Below, piece by piece: positions 37,500 through 45,367 of a DNA stretch of 64,000 nucleotides (position 1 is the stretch's first letter; each line of letters starts with the position of its first letter). The stretch is from contig NZ_ATVX01000003.1 of NCBI RefSeq assembly GCF_000420945.1, forward strand, positions 62,001-126,000, read 5' to 3'. The translations under genes and the position numbers were made by a program. The DNA comes from Butyrivibrio sp. VCB2006. Its GTDB lineage: Bacteria; Bacillota; Clostridia; Lachnospirales; Lachnospiraceae. The notes under the pieces were generated by a model. That model was not told the origin of the DNA and ran no database searches. It saw nothing but the letters and a program-made list of their open reading frames with translations.

Positions 37500-39980
37500 T
37501 TATTTAACTTCAATGTTTAATTTATCGAGATGCCATACCTCATCGACATATTCCTGGATAGTTCTGTCAGAAGAGAACTTACCGCAGCTTGCGGTATTAA
37601 GAAGGGCCATTTTTGCCCAACGCTTCTTGTCTGCGTATGCATCTGAAATCTTCTTTTGAGCCTCAAGGTATGACTCGAAGTCCTTAAGGATGAAGTATTG
37701 GTCTGCTCTGTTTCCGCCAACCTTGTTAAGTAGGCAATTATAAAGCGGTCTAAAGAGCTCTCTGTCATGAGAGAAGGTTCCGTCTACAAGCATATCCAAC
37801 GCTGTCTTTACATTAGGATCGCTATTGTAGATATCCATTGGATTGTAATTGCCGTTCTTTTCATAATCCATAACTTCCTGTGAAGAAAGTCCAAAGATGA
37901 AGGCATTCTCCTCTCCAACCTCATTAACGATCTCAACATTAGCACCGTCCATGGTTCCGATGGTTACAGCTCCGTTTAACATCATCTTCATGTTACCGGT
38001 ACCGGAAGCCTCTTTACTTGCTGTAGATATCTGCTCTGATACATCAGCTGCAGCAAAGATAAGCTCTGCGTTAGATACTCTGTAATCCTCGATAAATACA
38101 ACCTTGATCTTATCCATGATAGCAGGATCGTTGTTGATGACATCCGCTACAGAGTTGATAAGCTTGATTGTGAGCTTAGCTGTAAGATATCCGGCTGCTG
38201 CCTTGGCACCAAAGATGTAGGTCTTTGGATAAAAGTTCTTGTTAGGATGAGCCTTCAGATCATGATACTCATACATTACTGTCAGTATGTTAAGGAGCTG
38301 TCTCTTGTACTCGTGAAGACGCTTAACCTGTACATCAAAGATAGACTTAGGATCAACCTTAACTCCGTTATGCTCTAAGATGTACGCCGCAAGTCTTTGC
38401 TTGTTCTTGAACTTGATCTCCATGAACTCGGCCTGAGCCTTCTTGTCGTCTGCAAGAGGTTTAAGCTTATCCATCTGAGAAAGGTCTACAATCCAGTCAT
38501 CACCAATCTTTTCTGTTACCCAGTCAGCAAGAAGCGGGTTCGCATGCATAAGGAATCTTCTCTGAGTAATACCGTTAGTCTTGTTGTTGAACTTCTCAGG
38601 CATCATCTCGTAGAAATCGCGAAGCTCTCTCTGTTTGAGGATTTCTGTGTGAAGCTTGGCAACACCGTTAACGGAATGGCCGCCAACAATTGCAAGGTGA
38701 GCCATCTTAACCTGGTTGTCATACAGAATAGCCATGCTGCGGATTTTGGCCTGAACATCAATTCCTGCAGATCCTGAGTAAGTACGCATAATTTGATCAA
38801 CAAATCTTCTGTTAATCTCATCAACAATCTGATAAATTCTTGGAAGAAGTCTCTGGAAAAGATCTACAGGCCACTTCTCAAGAGCCTCTGACATGATAGT
38901 GTGGTTGGTGTAGCAGCAGGTCTTGGTTGTTACTTCCCAAGCATCATCCCATGAGAGATAATAGTCATCCATAAGAATACGCATAAGCTCTGCAACTGCA
39001 ACGGTTGGATGCGTATCATTAAGCTGGAATACAGCCTTTTCGTAGAACTTTCTGATATCATCATGGTTCCTAAGGTACCTCTGAACTGCGGTTTGAACAG
39101 AAGCAGAGATAAAGAAATACTGCTGTTTGAGACGGAGCTCCTTTCCTGCAATATGGTTATCATTAGGATAAAGAACTTCACAAAGCTGGCTGGCAAGATT
39201 CTCCTGCTCAACAGCCTTCTGATAATCACCCTTGTCAAAAGAATCCAGCTGGAAACACTGAATAGGCTCAGCATCCCAGATTCTAAGGGTATTAACTACG
39301 CCGTTACCGTATCCAAGGACAGGAAGATCGTAAGGAACAGCTCTTACTACCTGATAGCCTTCCTGTTTGAATATGGTTCTGCCATAGTCGTCTGTATACA
39401 TATTTACATAGCCGCCAAACTTAACCTCTTTTGCCAGCTCGTTTCTTCTAAGCTCAAAGGGGTTACCGTTTTCAAGCCAGGTATCAGGAACTTCAACCTG
39501 ATAACCGTCCTGAATTTTCTGACGGAACATTCCGTACTTATATCTGATACCGCAGCCGTAAGCCACGTATCCAAGCGTAGAAAGTGAATCCAAAAAGCAC
39601 GCTGCAAGTCGTCCAAGACCACCGTTTCCAAGAGCCGGATCCGGTTCCTGATCTTCCACAAGGTTAACATCGATGCCCAGCTCGTCCAAAGCCTCCTTTA
39701 CCGGCTTATAAGCCTGAAGATTGATTAGGTTATTACCGAAAGCTCTACCCATAAGAAATTCCATGGACATGTAATATACAATTCTTGGATCCTGCTCAGA
39801 TACTGCCTTCTGGGTTGTCATCCAGTGATCAACAATGGCATCCTTGATAGCATAGGCTGCTGCCTGATACAGTTCCTGTGGAGTAGCCTCCTCCATGGTT
39901 TTCCTGTATAGAGTTTTAACGTTGTACTGAACACTTCTCTTAAAAAGATCTTTGTCAAACGATAACTGCTTTTTCTTCAT
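37500..39980 (-). CDS. glgP: Glycogen/maltodextrin phosphorylase
   Basis: 826 aa, the full GT35 length. It cleaves alpha-1,4-glucan with phosphate to give glucose-1-P, using PLP. The PLP-binding region is EASGTGNMKMMLNGAVTIGTMDGANVEI with the Schiff-base Lys in NMKMM. VEDQEPDPALGNGGLGRLAACFLDS and HEYKRQLLNILTVMYEY are further signatures. GAGGAGG precedes the ATG. It stands alone, with an inverted repeat at 40021-40062 upstream that could regulate it. Confidence 0.97.
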   Translation of the reverse strand: MKKKQLSFDKDLFKRSVQYNVKTLYRKTMEEATPQELYQAAAYAIKDAIVDHWMTTQKAVSEQDPRIVYYMSMEFLMGRAFGNNLINLQAYKPVKEALDELGIDVNLVEDQEPDPALGNGGLGRLAACFLDSLSTLGYVAYGCGIRYKYGMFRQKIQDGYQVEVPDTWLENGNPFELRRNELAKEVKFGGYVNMYTDDYGRTIFKQEGYQVVRAVPYDLPVLGYGNGVVNTLRIWDAEPIQCFQLDSFDKGDYQKAVEQENLASQLCEVLYPNDNHIAGKELRLKQQYFFISASVQTAVQRYLRNHDDIRKFYEKAVFQLNDTHPTVAVAELMRILMDDYYLSWDDAWEVTTKTCCYTNHTIMSEALEKWPVDLFQRLLPRIYQIVDEINRRFVDQIMRTYSGSAGIDVQAKIRSMAILYDNQVKMAHLAIVGGHSVNGVAKLHTEILKQRELRDFYEMMPEKFNNKTNGITQRRFLMHANPLLADWVTEKIGDDWIVDLSQMDKLKPLADDKKAQAEFMEIKFKNKQRLAAYILEHNGVKVDPKSIFDVQVKRLHEYKRQLLNILTVMYEYHDLKAHPNKNFYPKTYIFGAKAAAGYLTAKLTIKLINSVADVINNDPAIMDKIKVVFIEDYRVSNAELIFAAADVSEQISTASKEASGTGNMKMMLNGAVTIGTMDGANVEIVNEVGEENAFIFGLSSQEVMDYEKNGNYNPMDIYNSDPNVKTALDMLVDGTFSHDRELFRPLYNCLLNKVGGNRADQYFILKDFESYLEAQKKISDAYADKKRWAKMALLNTASCGKFSSDRTIQEYVDEVWHLDKLNIEVK

Positions 39981-40020
39981 AATGCCTCCTCAAATGCGTG
40001 CCTTTTCATAATATTATGGC

Positions 40021-40062
40021 AAGACTGTACGAATATATTTTACCGCAAATTCGTACAGTCTT
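40021..40062. repeat. Perfect 14-bp inverted repeat upstream of glgP
   Basis: Arms AAGACTGTACGAAT and ATTCGTACAGTCTT enclose a 14-nt loop, 41 bp upstream of the glgP ATG and 35 bp after the 5'-nucleotidase stop. On the minus strand, in which both genes read, the hairpin is not followed by a T-run, so it is not a classic terminator for the upstream gene. The plus side has TTTTATTA. It could be an operator, a processing site or a weak terminator. Confidence 0.65.
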
Positions 40063-40096
40063 TTATTAAATATCCATAAACACAGTTCTAAATCAA

Positions 40097-41755
40097 TTAC
40101 TTGATAATAGTGATATCCCCACGTGGCTGAGCATAATTTGTACCAATAGTGCCTCTAAGCTCGGTCTTTACATAGTCCATAACAGCTTCATCAAGAGGAA
40201 TACCTGTATCAAACTGTCCGCTTGCATTAGTAAATGCGTAGTATGTATCTCCGCCTGCTGAGCAGAAGTTATTTGTTACTACAGCATATACGTCTGACTT
40301 GGAGAATGGCTGACCGTTTATGCTCTCGATAGATACTCTGTTGATTGAAGCCGGCTTACAATATGTAGAATTCGGATATGTAGCTCCCTTAGCATAAGAC
40401 TTTCTGGTATCAATTGTAAACTTGATTCCCTTGGTCTGTGGGAAGCCTCCAACAGGCTCAGGTGTGCAGAAAGTAGATGCTTCAAGAACCTCAAGAAGCT
40501 CTTCGCCTGTGACATAAACAACAGTTATTGTATTTCCGAAAGGAAGTACTGTGTTGATATCCTTCTTGGTAACAGCTCCTGCTGCGATAGGTGCACGAAC
40601 GCCACCACCGTTTGTGATTACTACAGTATGAGCATCATCTACTGATACAGCGCCCTTTGTCTTGTTGATTGTCCAAAGCATAGCGTCTGTAATAAAGTTA
40701 CCATTGTTTGTTTCTTCTGTTCTGTTTCCTGGAGCCTTCTCACCGTTTAATGTAACCTGGCTGGTTCCGATTCCTGCGCTGTACTCAGCATCAACTCTCT
40801 TGATGATCTGTGTTGTTACAGCATCTGTTCTAACCTCTTTCTGAAGGTTATCAAGCCAGATAAGGTAACGGTCTTCAATTGACTTAGTTGCATTATCAAG
40901 TACTACTACACCGATAGTCTGGAATTTAGTACCTGTCTGGTCTACAGGCATATTATCACTGGTTGTCATGATTGTATGAGAATGACCATCAAGCATAAGG
41001 TCTATTCCCTTTGTATTCTTGTAAAGATCTGTACTGCTGTTTCCTGCTGAAGAAGCTTCTGCAGATACTCCAAGGTGTGAAAGACAGATAACAAGGTCTG
41101 CTCCCTGAGCTTTAAGGGTGTCAACCTGTCCCTGGGCACAAGCATACATCTCTTTTCCTGAGAGGAAGGTAAGTCCCTTGATAAGAACAGGGTTTGCCTT
41201 GGTCTGAGACTCAGGAGTTACCATTCCGAAGAAACCAATCTTCATGCCTGAAGCAGTTGTATACATAGTATTCTGAGCTGCAATGGCATTTCCGTTTGCA
41301 TCAAAAGCATTGGCACAAACTACCTTGAACTTGGCAATAGCCAGATCCTTCTTGAGTGCATCGTAGCCATAATCAAACTCGTGGTTACCGATAGTTACAA
41401 TCTGATAACCTGCAGAATTCATAGAAACGATGGCATCTCTTCCCTTGGTGCTGCTAACATAAGGAGTTCCCTGAAGGTAGTCGCCGCAATCAACGAGGAT
41501 TACCTCTGCTCCTCTTTTCTGGAAATTCTCTTTAACTGATGCTATATAAGCATAACGTCCGATAGCACCATGTACATCGTTTGAATGAAGGATTACTGTT
41601 TTACCGCTTAAATCTTGAGGAACATCAAGGATTGTTCTGATGTCCGAATCCCCCACATCCGCCTGTGCCTTAAGCGGACTCTGAATGCATGTCAGCAAAA
41701 GTGCTGCCGCCAGCATTACTGCAATTTTACCCAACAAACTCTTTTTCTGTCTCAT
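40097..41755 (-). CDS. Secreted 5'-nucleotidase / metallophosphatase
   Basis: 552 aa with a signal peptide (about 1-32, ending near AQAD). The N-terminal calcineurin-like metallophosphatase domain carries the metal motifs NDVHG, DCGDYLQG, GNHEFDYG and DGHSH. The C-terminal 5'-nucleotidase domain (about 330-520) has GNFITDAML, NGGGVRAPI and LPFGNTI. It hydrolyses nucleotides outside the cell, releasing nucleoside and phosphate. No sortase signal or C-terminal membrane helix is visible, so it is probably released. AGGAGG precedes the ATG. Confidence 0.94.
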   Translation of the reverse strand: MRQKKSLLGKIAVMLAAALLLTCIQSPLKAQADVGDSDIRTILDVPQDLSGKTVILHSNDVHGAIGRYAYIASVKENFQKRGAEVILVDCGDYLQGTPYVSSTKGRDAIVSMNSAGYQIVTIGNHEFDYGYDALKKDLAIAKFKVVCANAFDANGNAIAAQNTMYTTASGMKIGFFGMVTPESQTKANPVLIKGLTFLSGKEMYACAQGQVDTLKAQGADLVICLSHLGVSAEASSAGNSSTDLYKNTKGIDLMLDGHSHTIMTTSDNMPVDQTGTKFQTIGVVVLDNATKSIEDRYLIWLDNLQKEVRTDAVTTQIIKRVDAEYSAGIGTSQVTLNGEKAPGNRTEETNNGNFITDAMLWTINKTKGAVSVDDAHTVVITNGGGVRAPIAAGAVTKKDINTVLPFGNTITVVYVTGEELLEVLEASTFCTPEPVGGFPQTKGIKFTIDTRKSYAKGATYPNSTYCKPASINRVSIESINGQPFSKSDVYAVVTNNFCSAGGDTYYAFTNASGQFDTGIPLDEAVMDYVKTELRGTIGTNYAQPRGDITIIK

Positions 41756-41814
41756 ACTTCCTCCTGTCTAAAAACAAAGAATTAATTGTTACATAAATAA
41801 TTATAAAAAGAAAA

Positions 41815-41845
41815 GGCTACCTTTATCAAGCCGATAAAAGTAGCC
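41815..41845 (-). terminator. Rho-independent terminator of the flagellinolysin gene
   Basis: On the minus strand, arms GGCTACTTTTATC and GATAAAGGTAGCC (one mismatch) are followed by TTTTCTTTTTA, 28 bp after the stop. Confidence 0.9.
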
Positions 41846-41872
41846 CCTTCGCTATTTTTTCATTATATGTTG

Positions 41873-43726
41873 TTACTGAAGAAGTGACAATACTCCCTGG
41901 TTGGTTTGGTTGGCCTGCGCAAGCATTGCCTGACCTGCCTGAGCCAGAATGTTATTGTTGGAGAATCTTACCATTTCGTCTGCCATGTCGGTATCACGTA
42001 TCAGGGATTCCGATGCCTGGGTGTTTTCAACTACATTGTCAAGATTCTTAATTGTATGCTCCAGACGGTTCTGCATAGCACCATAGTATGAACGCATGGT
42101 ACTAACATTGATAAGTGCCGATTTAAATTTTTCAATTGCTTCTAAGGAATCAGCCCTTGAAATGGTATTGCACATTGAAAGACCAATCGCGTCAGCAGAA
42201 AGAGCGAATCTCTTAAGTGCTATTTCATTCTCTGAAGTTGTTTCAGATCCTACCTGTAGATACAAAACTGTCTCTTCGCTGGTGTCTGTTGCCACAGCTT
42301 CCAGATTCTTAACATAAAGTGAACCCTGATCTGTAACAGTACTTCCAAATACATTGCTGGAGTTAAGGCTTGGTGCAATTAATGAGCCTGCTCCATTTAG
42401 CCCACTAGAATCTCCCGGCTGGGTGGCTTTAGCAAGGGCAAGAGCGAATTTAGCCGCGTCTTCTGCACCACTATTCATTTCTGCAATGGTTCCTGCAACA
42501 GTTTTTCCTGTTGGTAAAAGAGAATCTATTATCTCCGTGTATGACTTGACCGCCGAGGTATTACCATTTTTATAGTTTTCTTCGTTTGCCATAAGAGCAT
42601 TGAAAATCCTATTTGCTCCATCTATCAGGCTTTGCTGTGTAATGTTTTCAATATCTGAGCCACTTGCCAGCTGGCAGAGATAGGCACATTCCAAATATCC
42701 ATGGCCATATACACGATCTTCAACTGTATATTTATTGAGAAAGTTCTTGGTTTTTTCCAGCTTGACCGCGTCTGAATCTGAACTTGCTCCTATTCTGGCA
42801 AGTTCATCATTCCAACCTGTTGTAAAGCCACCACCAATCAGCTGTGCCGTGCCTTCTACAAACCATTTATCAAAATTACCCTTAGTATTATCACTGGTAT
42901 CTCCTCTATACATGCCTTCTGGCATTAGTACATCCATAACTCCGTGCATAAGCTCATGAGCTATGGTCGATTGCAGCATTTGCATATCTGAATCTGACAG
43001 ATTTTCGCTTTCATAATCTGAGGAATCCACTTTCATCAAAAGTGTTCCTTCAGCAAAACTATCATGTCCCGGATCTCTCGGGTAAAATGCAGACGACATA
43101 TAAGCAAGCGTTCCGCCTTGCCCATCTATATATGAAATACTTAAGTCCATTCCATATTCGTCATTGTCACTCTGTAGTGCACTAAGTGCGCCTCCAACCG
43201 ATGCCGCCAGTTTATTCTCTATCTGGCTCATTGCTGTTGGAATCATCTCTTTAGCTATTTTTTCTGCAAGAGCCCTCTGCTCCGGACTGGCTTCCGTAAT
43301 TGCAGATCCATTTTTAGGGAAAATTGGGATTTCATTAAAGGTAGTTTTCCCGCCAATAGCCTCTATTTCCTCAATGATTCTCTGTACTTCGGAATCAATA
43401 TAGCTCCTGTCCTCAGGATTTAATGTATCGTTAGCAGCCTTTACAGCAAGCTCATTGCCTCTTTGTATCATGTCGTGAACTTCTGTAAGAGCACCATCCG
43501 CTATCTGGACAAAAGAAATACCATCTTGTGCATTACTGGATGCTTGCGTTAGTCCTCGTATCTGGCGACGCATCTTCTCACTTATCGCAAGTCCCGCAGC
43601 ATCATCTGCAGCACGATTAATTCTGTATCCAGAGGAAAGCTTTTCAGAAGACTTTGCCTGAGTTCCGGTGGTTATATTAAGTTGTCTGTTAGCATTCATG
43701 CCTGCTATGTTATGTTGTACTACCAT
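41873..43726 (-). CDS. Flagellin with an internal zinc metallopeptidase domain (flagellinolysin-like)
   Basis: 617 aa. Residues 1-138 are a standard flagellin N-terminal D0/D1 domain (MVVQHNIAGMNANRQLNITT, SSGYRINRAADDAAGLAIS). Residues about 520-617 are the C-terminal D0/D1 domain ending NQTNQGVLSLLQ. The central variable region (about 140-500) holds a gluzincin-type zinc site: HELMH at 257-261 and Glu291 in WFVEGTAQ, 30 residues after the second His. Flagellins with such a domain, named flagellinolysins, are known from Clostridium and form proteolytic filaments. Its own terminator and a candidate sigma-28 promoter suggest a monocistronic gene. It is divergent from a second flagellin with almost identical ends. 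Confidence 0.92.
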   Translation of the reverse strand: MVVQHNIAGMNANRQLNITTGTQAKSSEKLSSGYRINRAADDAAGLAISEKMRRQIRGLTQASSNAQDGISFVQIADGALTEVHDMIQRGNELAVKAANDTLNPEDRSYIDSEVQRIIEEIEAIGGKTTFNEIPIFPKNGSAITEASPEQRALAEKIAKEMIPTAMSQIENKLAASVGGALSALQSDNDEYGMDLSISYIDGQGGTLAYMSSAFYPRDPGHDSFAEGTLLMKVDSSDYESENLSDSDMQMLQSTIAHELMHGVMDVLMPEGMYRGDTSDNTKGNFDKWFVEGTAQLIGGGFTTGWNDELARIGASSDSDAVKLEKTKNFLNKYTVEDRVYGHGYLECAYLCQLASGSDIENITQQSLIDGANRIFNALMANEENYKNGNTSAVKSYTEIIDSLLPTGKTVAGTIAEMNSGAEDAAKFALALAKATQPGDSSGLNGAGSLIAPSLNSSNVFGSTVTDQGSLYVKNLEAVATDTSEETVLYLQVGSETTSENEIALKRFALSADAIGLSMCNTISRADSLEAIEKFKSALINVSTMRSYYGAMQNRLEHTIKNLDNVVENTQASESLIRDTDMADEMVRFSNNNILAQAGQAMLAQANQTNQGVLSLLQ

Positions 43727-43795
43727 ATTTACTTATTCTCCGGTAATCAGTCCCAGTTCCCTCTTACTTCCACTCTCAGATCTTCTCTGTCTGAT

Positions 43796-43823
43796 ATATC
43801 GGTTAACAAATGAAATATCATTA
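43796..43823 (-). promoter_or_regulatory. Candidate sigma-28 promoter of the flagellinolysin gene
   Basis: On the minus strand, TAAT (43823-43820), a 16-nt spacer and ACCGATAT (43803-43796) match the motility sigma factor pattern TAAA-N15-GCCGATAA with small deviations. Confidence 0.6.
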
Positions 43824-43867
43824 GAAAAAGCTTGCCGATTATTTGAAATAAAAATTCATATTCGGCT

Positions 43868-43893
43868 TAATTTTATGTTTTTTATGCCGATAT
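43868..43893 (+). promoter_or_regulatory. Candidate sigma-28 promoter of the second flagellin gene
   Basis: TAAT (43868-43871), a 14-nt spacer and GCCGATAT (43886-43893) fit the sigma-28 (SigD/FliA) consensus well. It starts transcription about 30 bp before the flagellin ATG. Confidence 0.75.
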
Positions 43894-43928
43894 CTTTATT
43901 AGTAAAGCAAAGATATCGAGGGTGAACT

Positions 43929-45245
43929 ATGGTTATTCAGCATAATATAGCTGGCATGAACGCCAACAGACAACTGAATATAACCACCGGAAATCAAGCT
44001 AAATCTTCAGAAAAGCTCTCCTCCGGATATAGGATCAACCGGGCAGCGGATGATGCTGCCGGGCTTGCTATCAGTGAGAAAATGCGCAGGCAGATTCGCG
44101 GCCTTGCCCAGGCCTCTGAAAATGCGCAAGATGGTATTTCTATGGTACAGGTAGCTGACGGAGCCATGAATGAAGTTCACGATATGCTTCAGCGTGGAAA
44201 CGAACTGGCTGTAAAAGCTGCCAATGATACTCTCACACGTGATGACAGGTCATACATTCAAGCTGAAATAAACAAGATAATAGAAGAAATAGATGCTATA
44301 AATGGAAAAACCACCTTTAACGAAATATATGTATTAAAGGGTACTTCCACAGGAGATGTGGATCTGGGTGTTACTGTTGACAGAGGAACTAAAATGCCGG
44401 ATTGGGTTGGTATCACAGGAGATGACGGAGGTCATATGTCCAGTACTTATAATACCGATCATGTGGCAACATACGTGGATTTTAGCAATTATTCCCCTGA
44501 CAAGGCTGATGAGCTTGCAGGAACAGGTTTTCATTTTACCTGCTGTACCTGTGATAAACACTACAGCATCAAGTTTAATAATGGCGGCGGAAATTCTGTT
44601 GAAACCAGCGGTCAGCACTATATTTACAACGTTGATATCAGTGGTGCTCAGGACGCAAATGATATCATGGACAAAATCATTGCTGCAACTGATAACGGCC
44701 GTCCACAGAGCCATTTTACAGAACTTGCAAAAGCTAACGGGAAACTGGTTGTCTATGACAATAGATCAGGTCAAACCGCAAGCGGTGACGGAGGTCGTTT
44801 CGGCGACGGTGTTGCTGTAAAACAGGATCAGTTTGAAGATGGCGTAGGAAACATTATTCTTCAGGTTGGTTCTGAAACAGATAGTCAAAACCAGATTTCC
44901 TTGGAAATGCCGTACATATGCGCTCAAACCTGTCATGTAGATCAGGTCAGCGTCATGTCACATAAGAATGCATTAGATGCTATAGAAAGCTTCAAAGATG
45001 GTCTTACCTTCGTGAGCTCCGAAAGAAGCCGCATGGGTGCTTACCAGAACAGACTGGAACACACAATCAAGAATCTTGATAACGTAGTTGAGAATACTCA
45101 GGACGCTGAGTCACTTATAAGAGATACCGACATGGCATCAGAAATGGTGAAGTATTCCAATAACAATATCCTGGCTCAGGCAGGCCAGTCAATGCTGGCT
45201 CAGGCCAATCAGACTAATCAGGGTGTTCTGTCCTTATTACAGTAA
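43929..45245 (+). CDS. Flagellin with cysteine-containing variable domain
   Basis: 438 aa. The N- and C-terminal polymerisation domains (about 1-135 and 350-438) are nearly identical to those of the divergent flagellinolysin, including SSGYRINRAADDAAGL and NQTNQGVLSLLQ. The central domain (about 138-345) has no protease motif and carries an unusual FHFTCCTCDKHYSIKF stretch (Cys205, Cys206 and Cys208) plus two more Cys in PYICAQTCHVD. Most flagellins have no cysteine. This is probably the main filament subunit or a co-subunit. GAGGGTGA precedes the ATG, a sigma-28 promoter lies upstream, and a strong terminator follows. Confidence 0.93.
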   Translation: MVIQHNIAGMNANRQLNITTGNQAKSSEKLSSGYRINRAADDAAGLAISEKMRRQIRGLAQASENAQDGISMVQVADGAMNEVHDMLQRGNELAVKAANDTLTRDDRSYIQAEINKIIEEIDAINGKTTFNEIYVLKGTSTGDVDLGVTVDRGTKMPDWVGITGDDGGHMSSTYNTDHVATYVDFSNYSPDKADELAGTGFHFTCCTCDKHYSIKFNNGGGNSVETSGQHYIYNVDISGAQDANDIMDKIIAATDNGRPQSHFTELAKANGKLVVYDNRSGQTASGDGGRFGDGVAVKQDQFEDGVGNIILQVGSETDSQNQISLEMPYICAQTCHVDQVSVMSHKNALDAIESFKDGLTFVSSERSRMGAYQNRLEHTIKNLDNVVENTQDAESLIRDTDMASEMVKYSNNNILAQAGQSMLAQANQTNQGVLSLLQ

Positions 45246-45291
45246 CCTTTGATACCCGGTAAAAATCATTTGTTCTTAAAACTAATAAAAC

Positions 45292-45335
45292 AAAAGGGAT
45301 TACCTTCATCATTACGATAAAGGTAATCCCTTTTT
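45292..45335 (+). terminator. Rho-independent terminator after the second flagellin gene
   Basis: Arms AAAAGGGATTACCTT and AAGGTAATCCCTTTT with a 13-nt loop and T-run. It also faces the end of ileS and may work in both directions. Confidence 0.93.
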
Positions 45336-45367
45336 ATCCCCTCTAAAACCGCATACACAGGTCTTTA

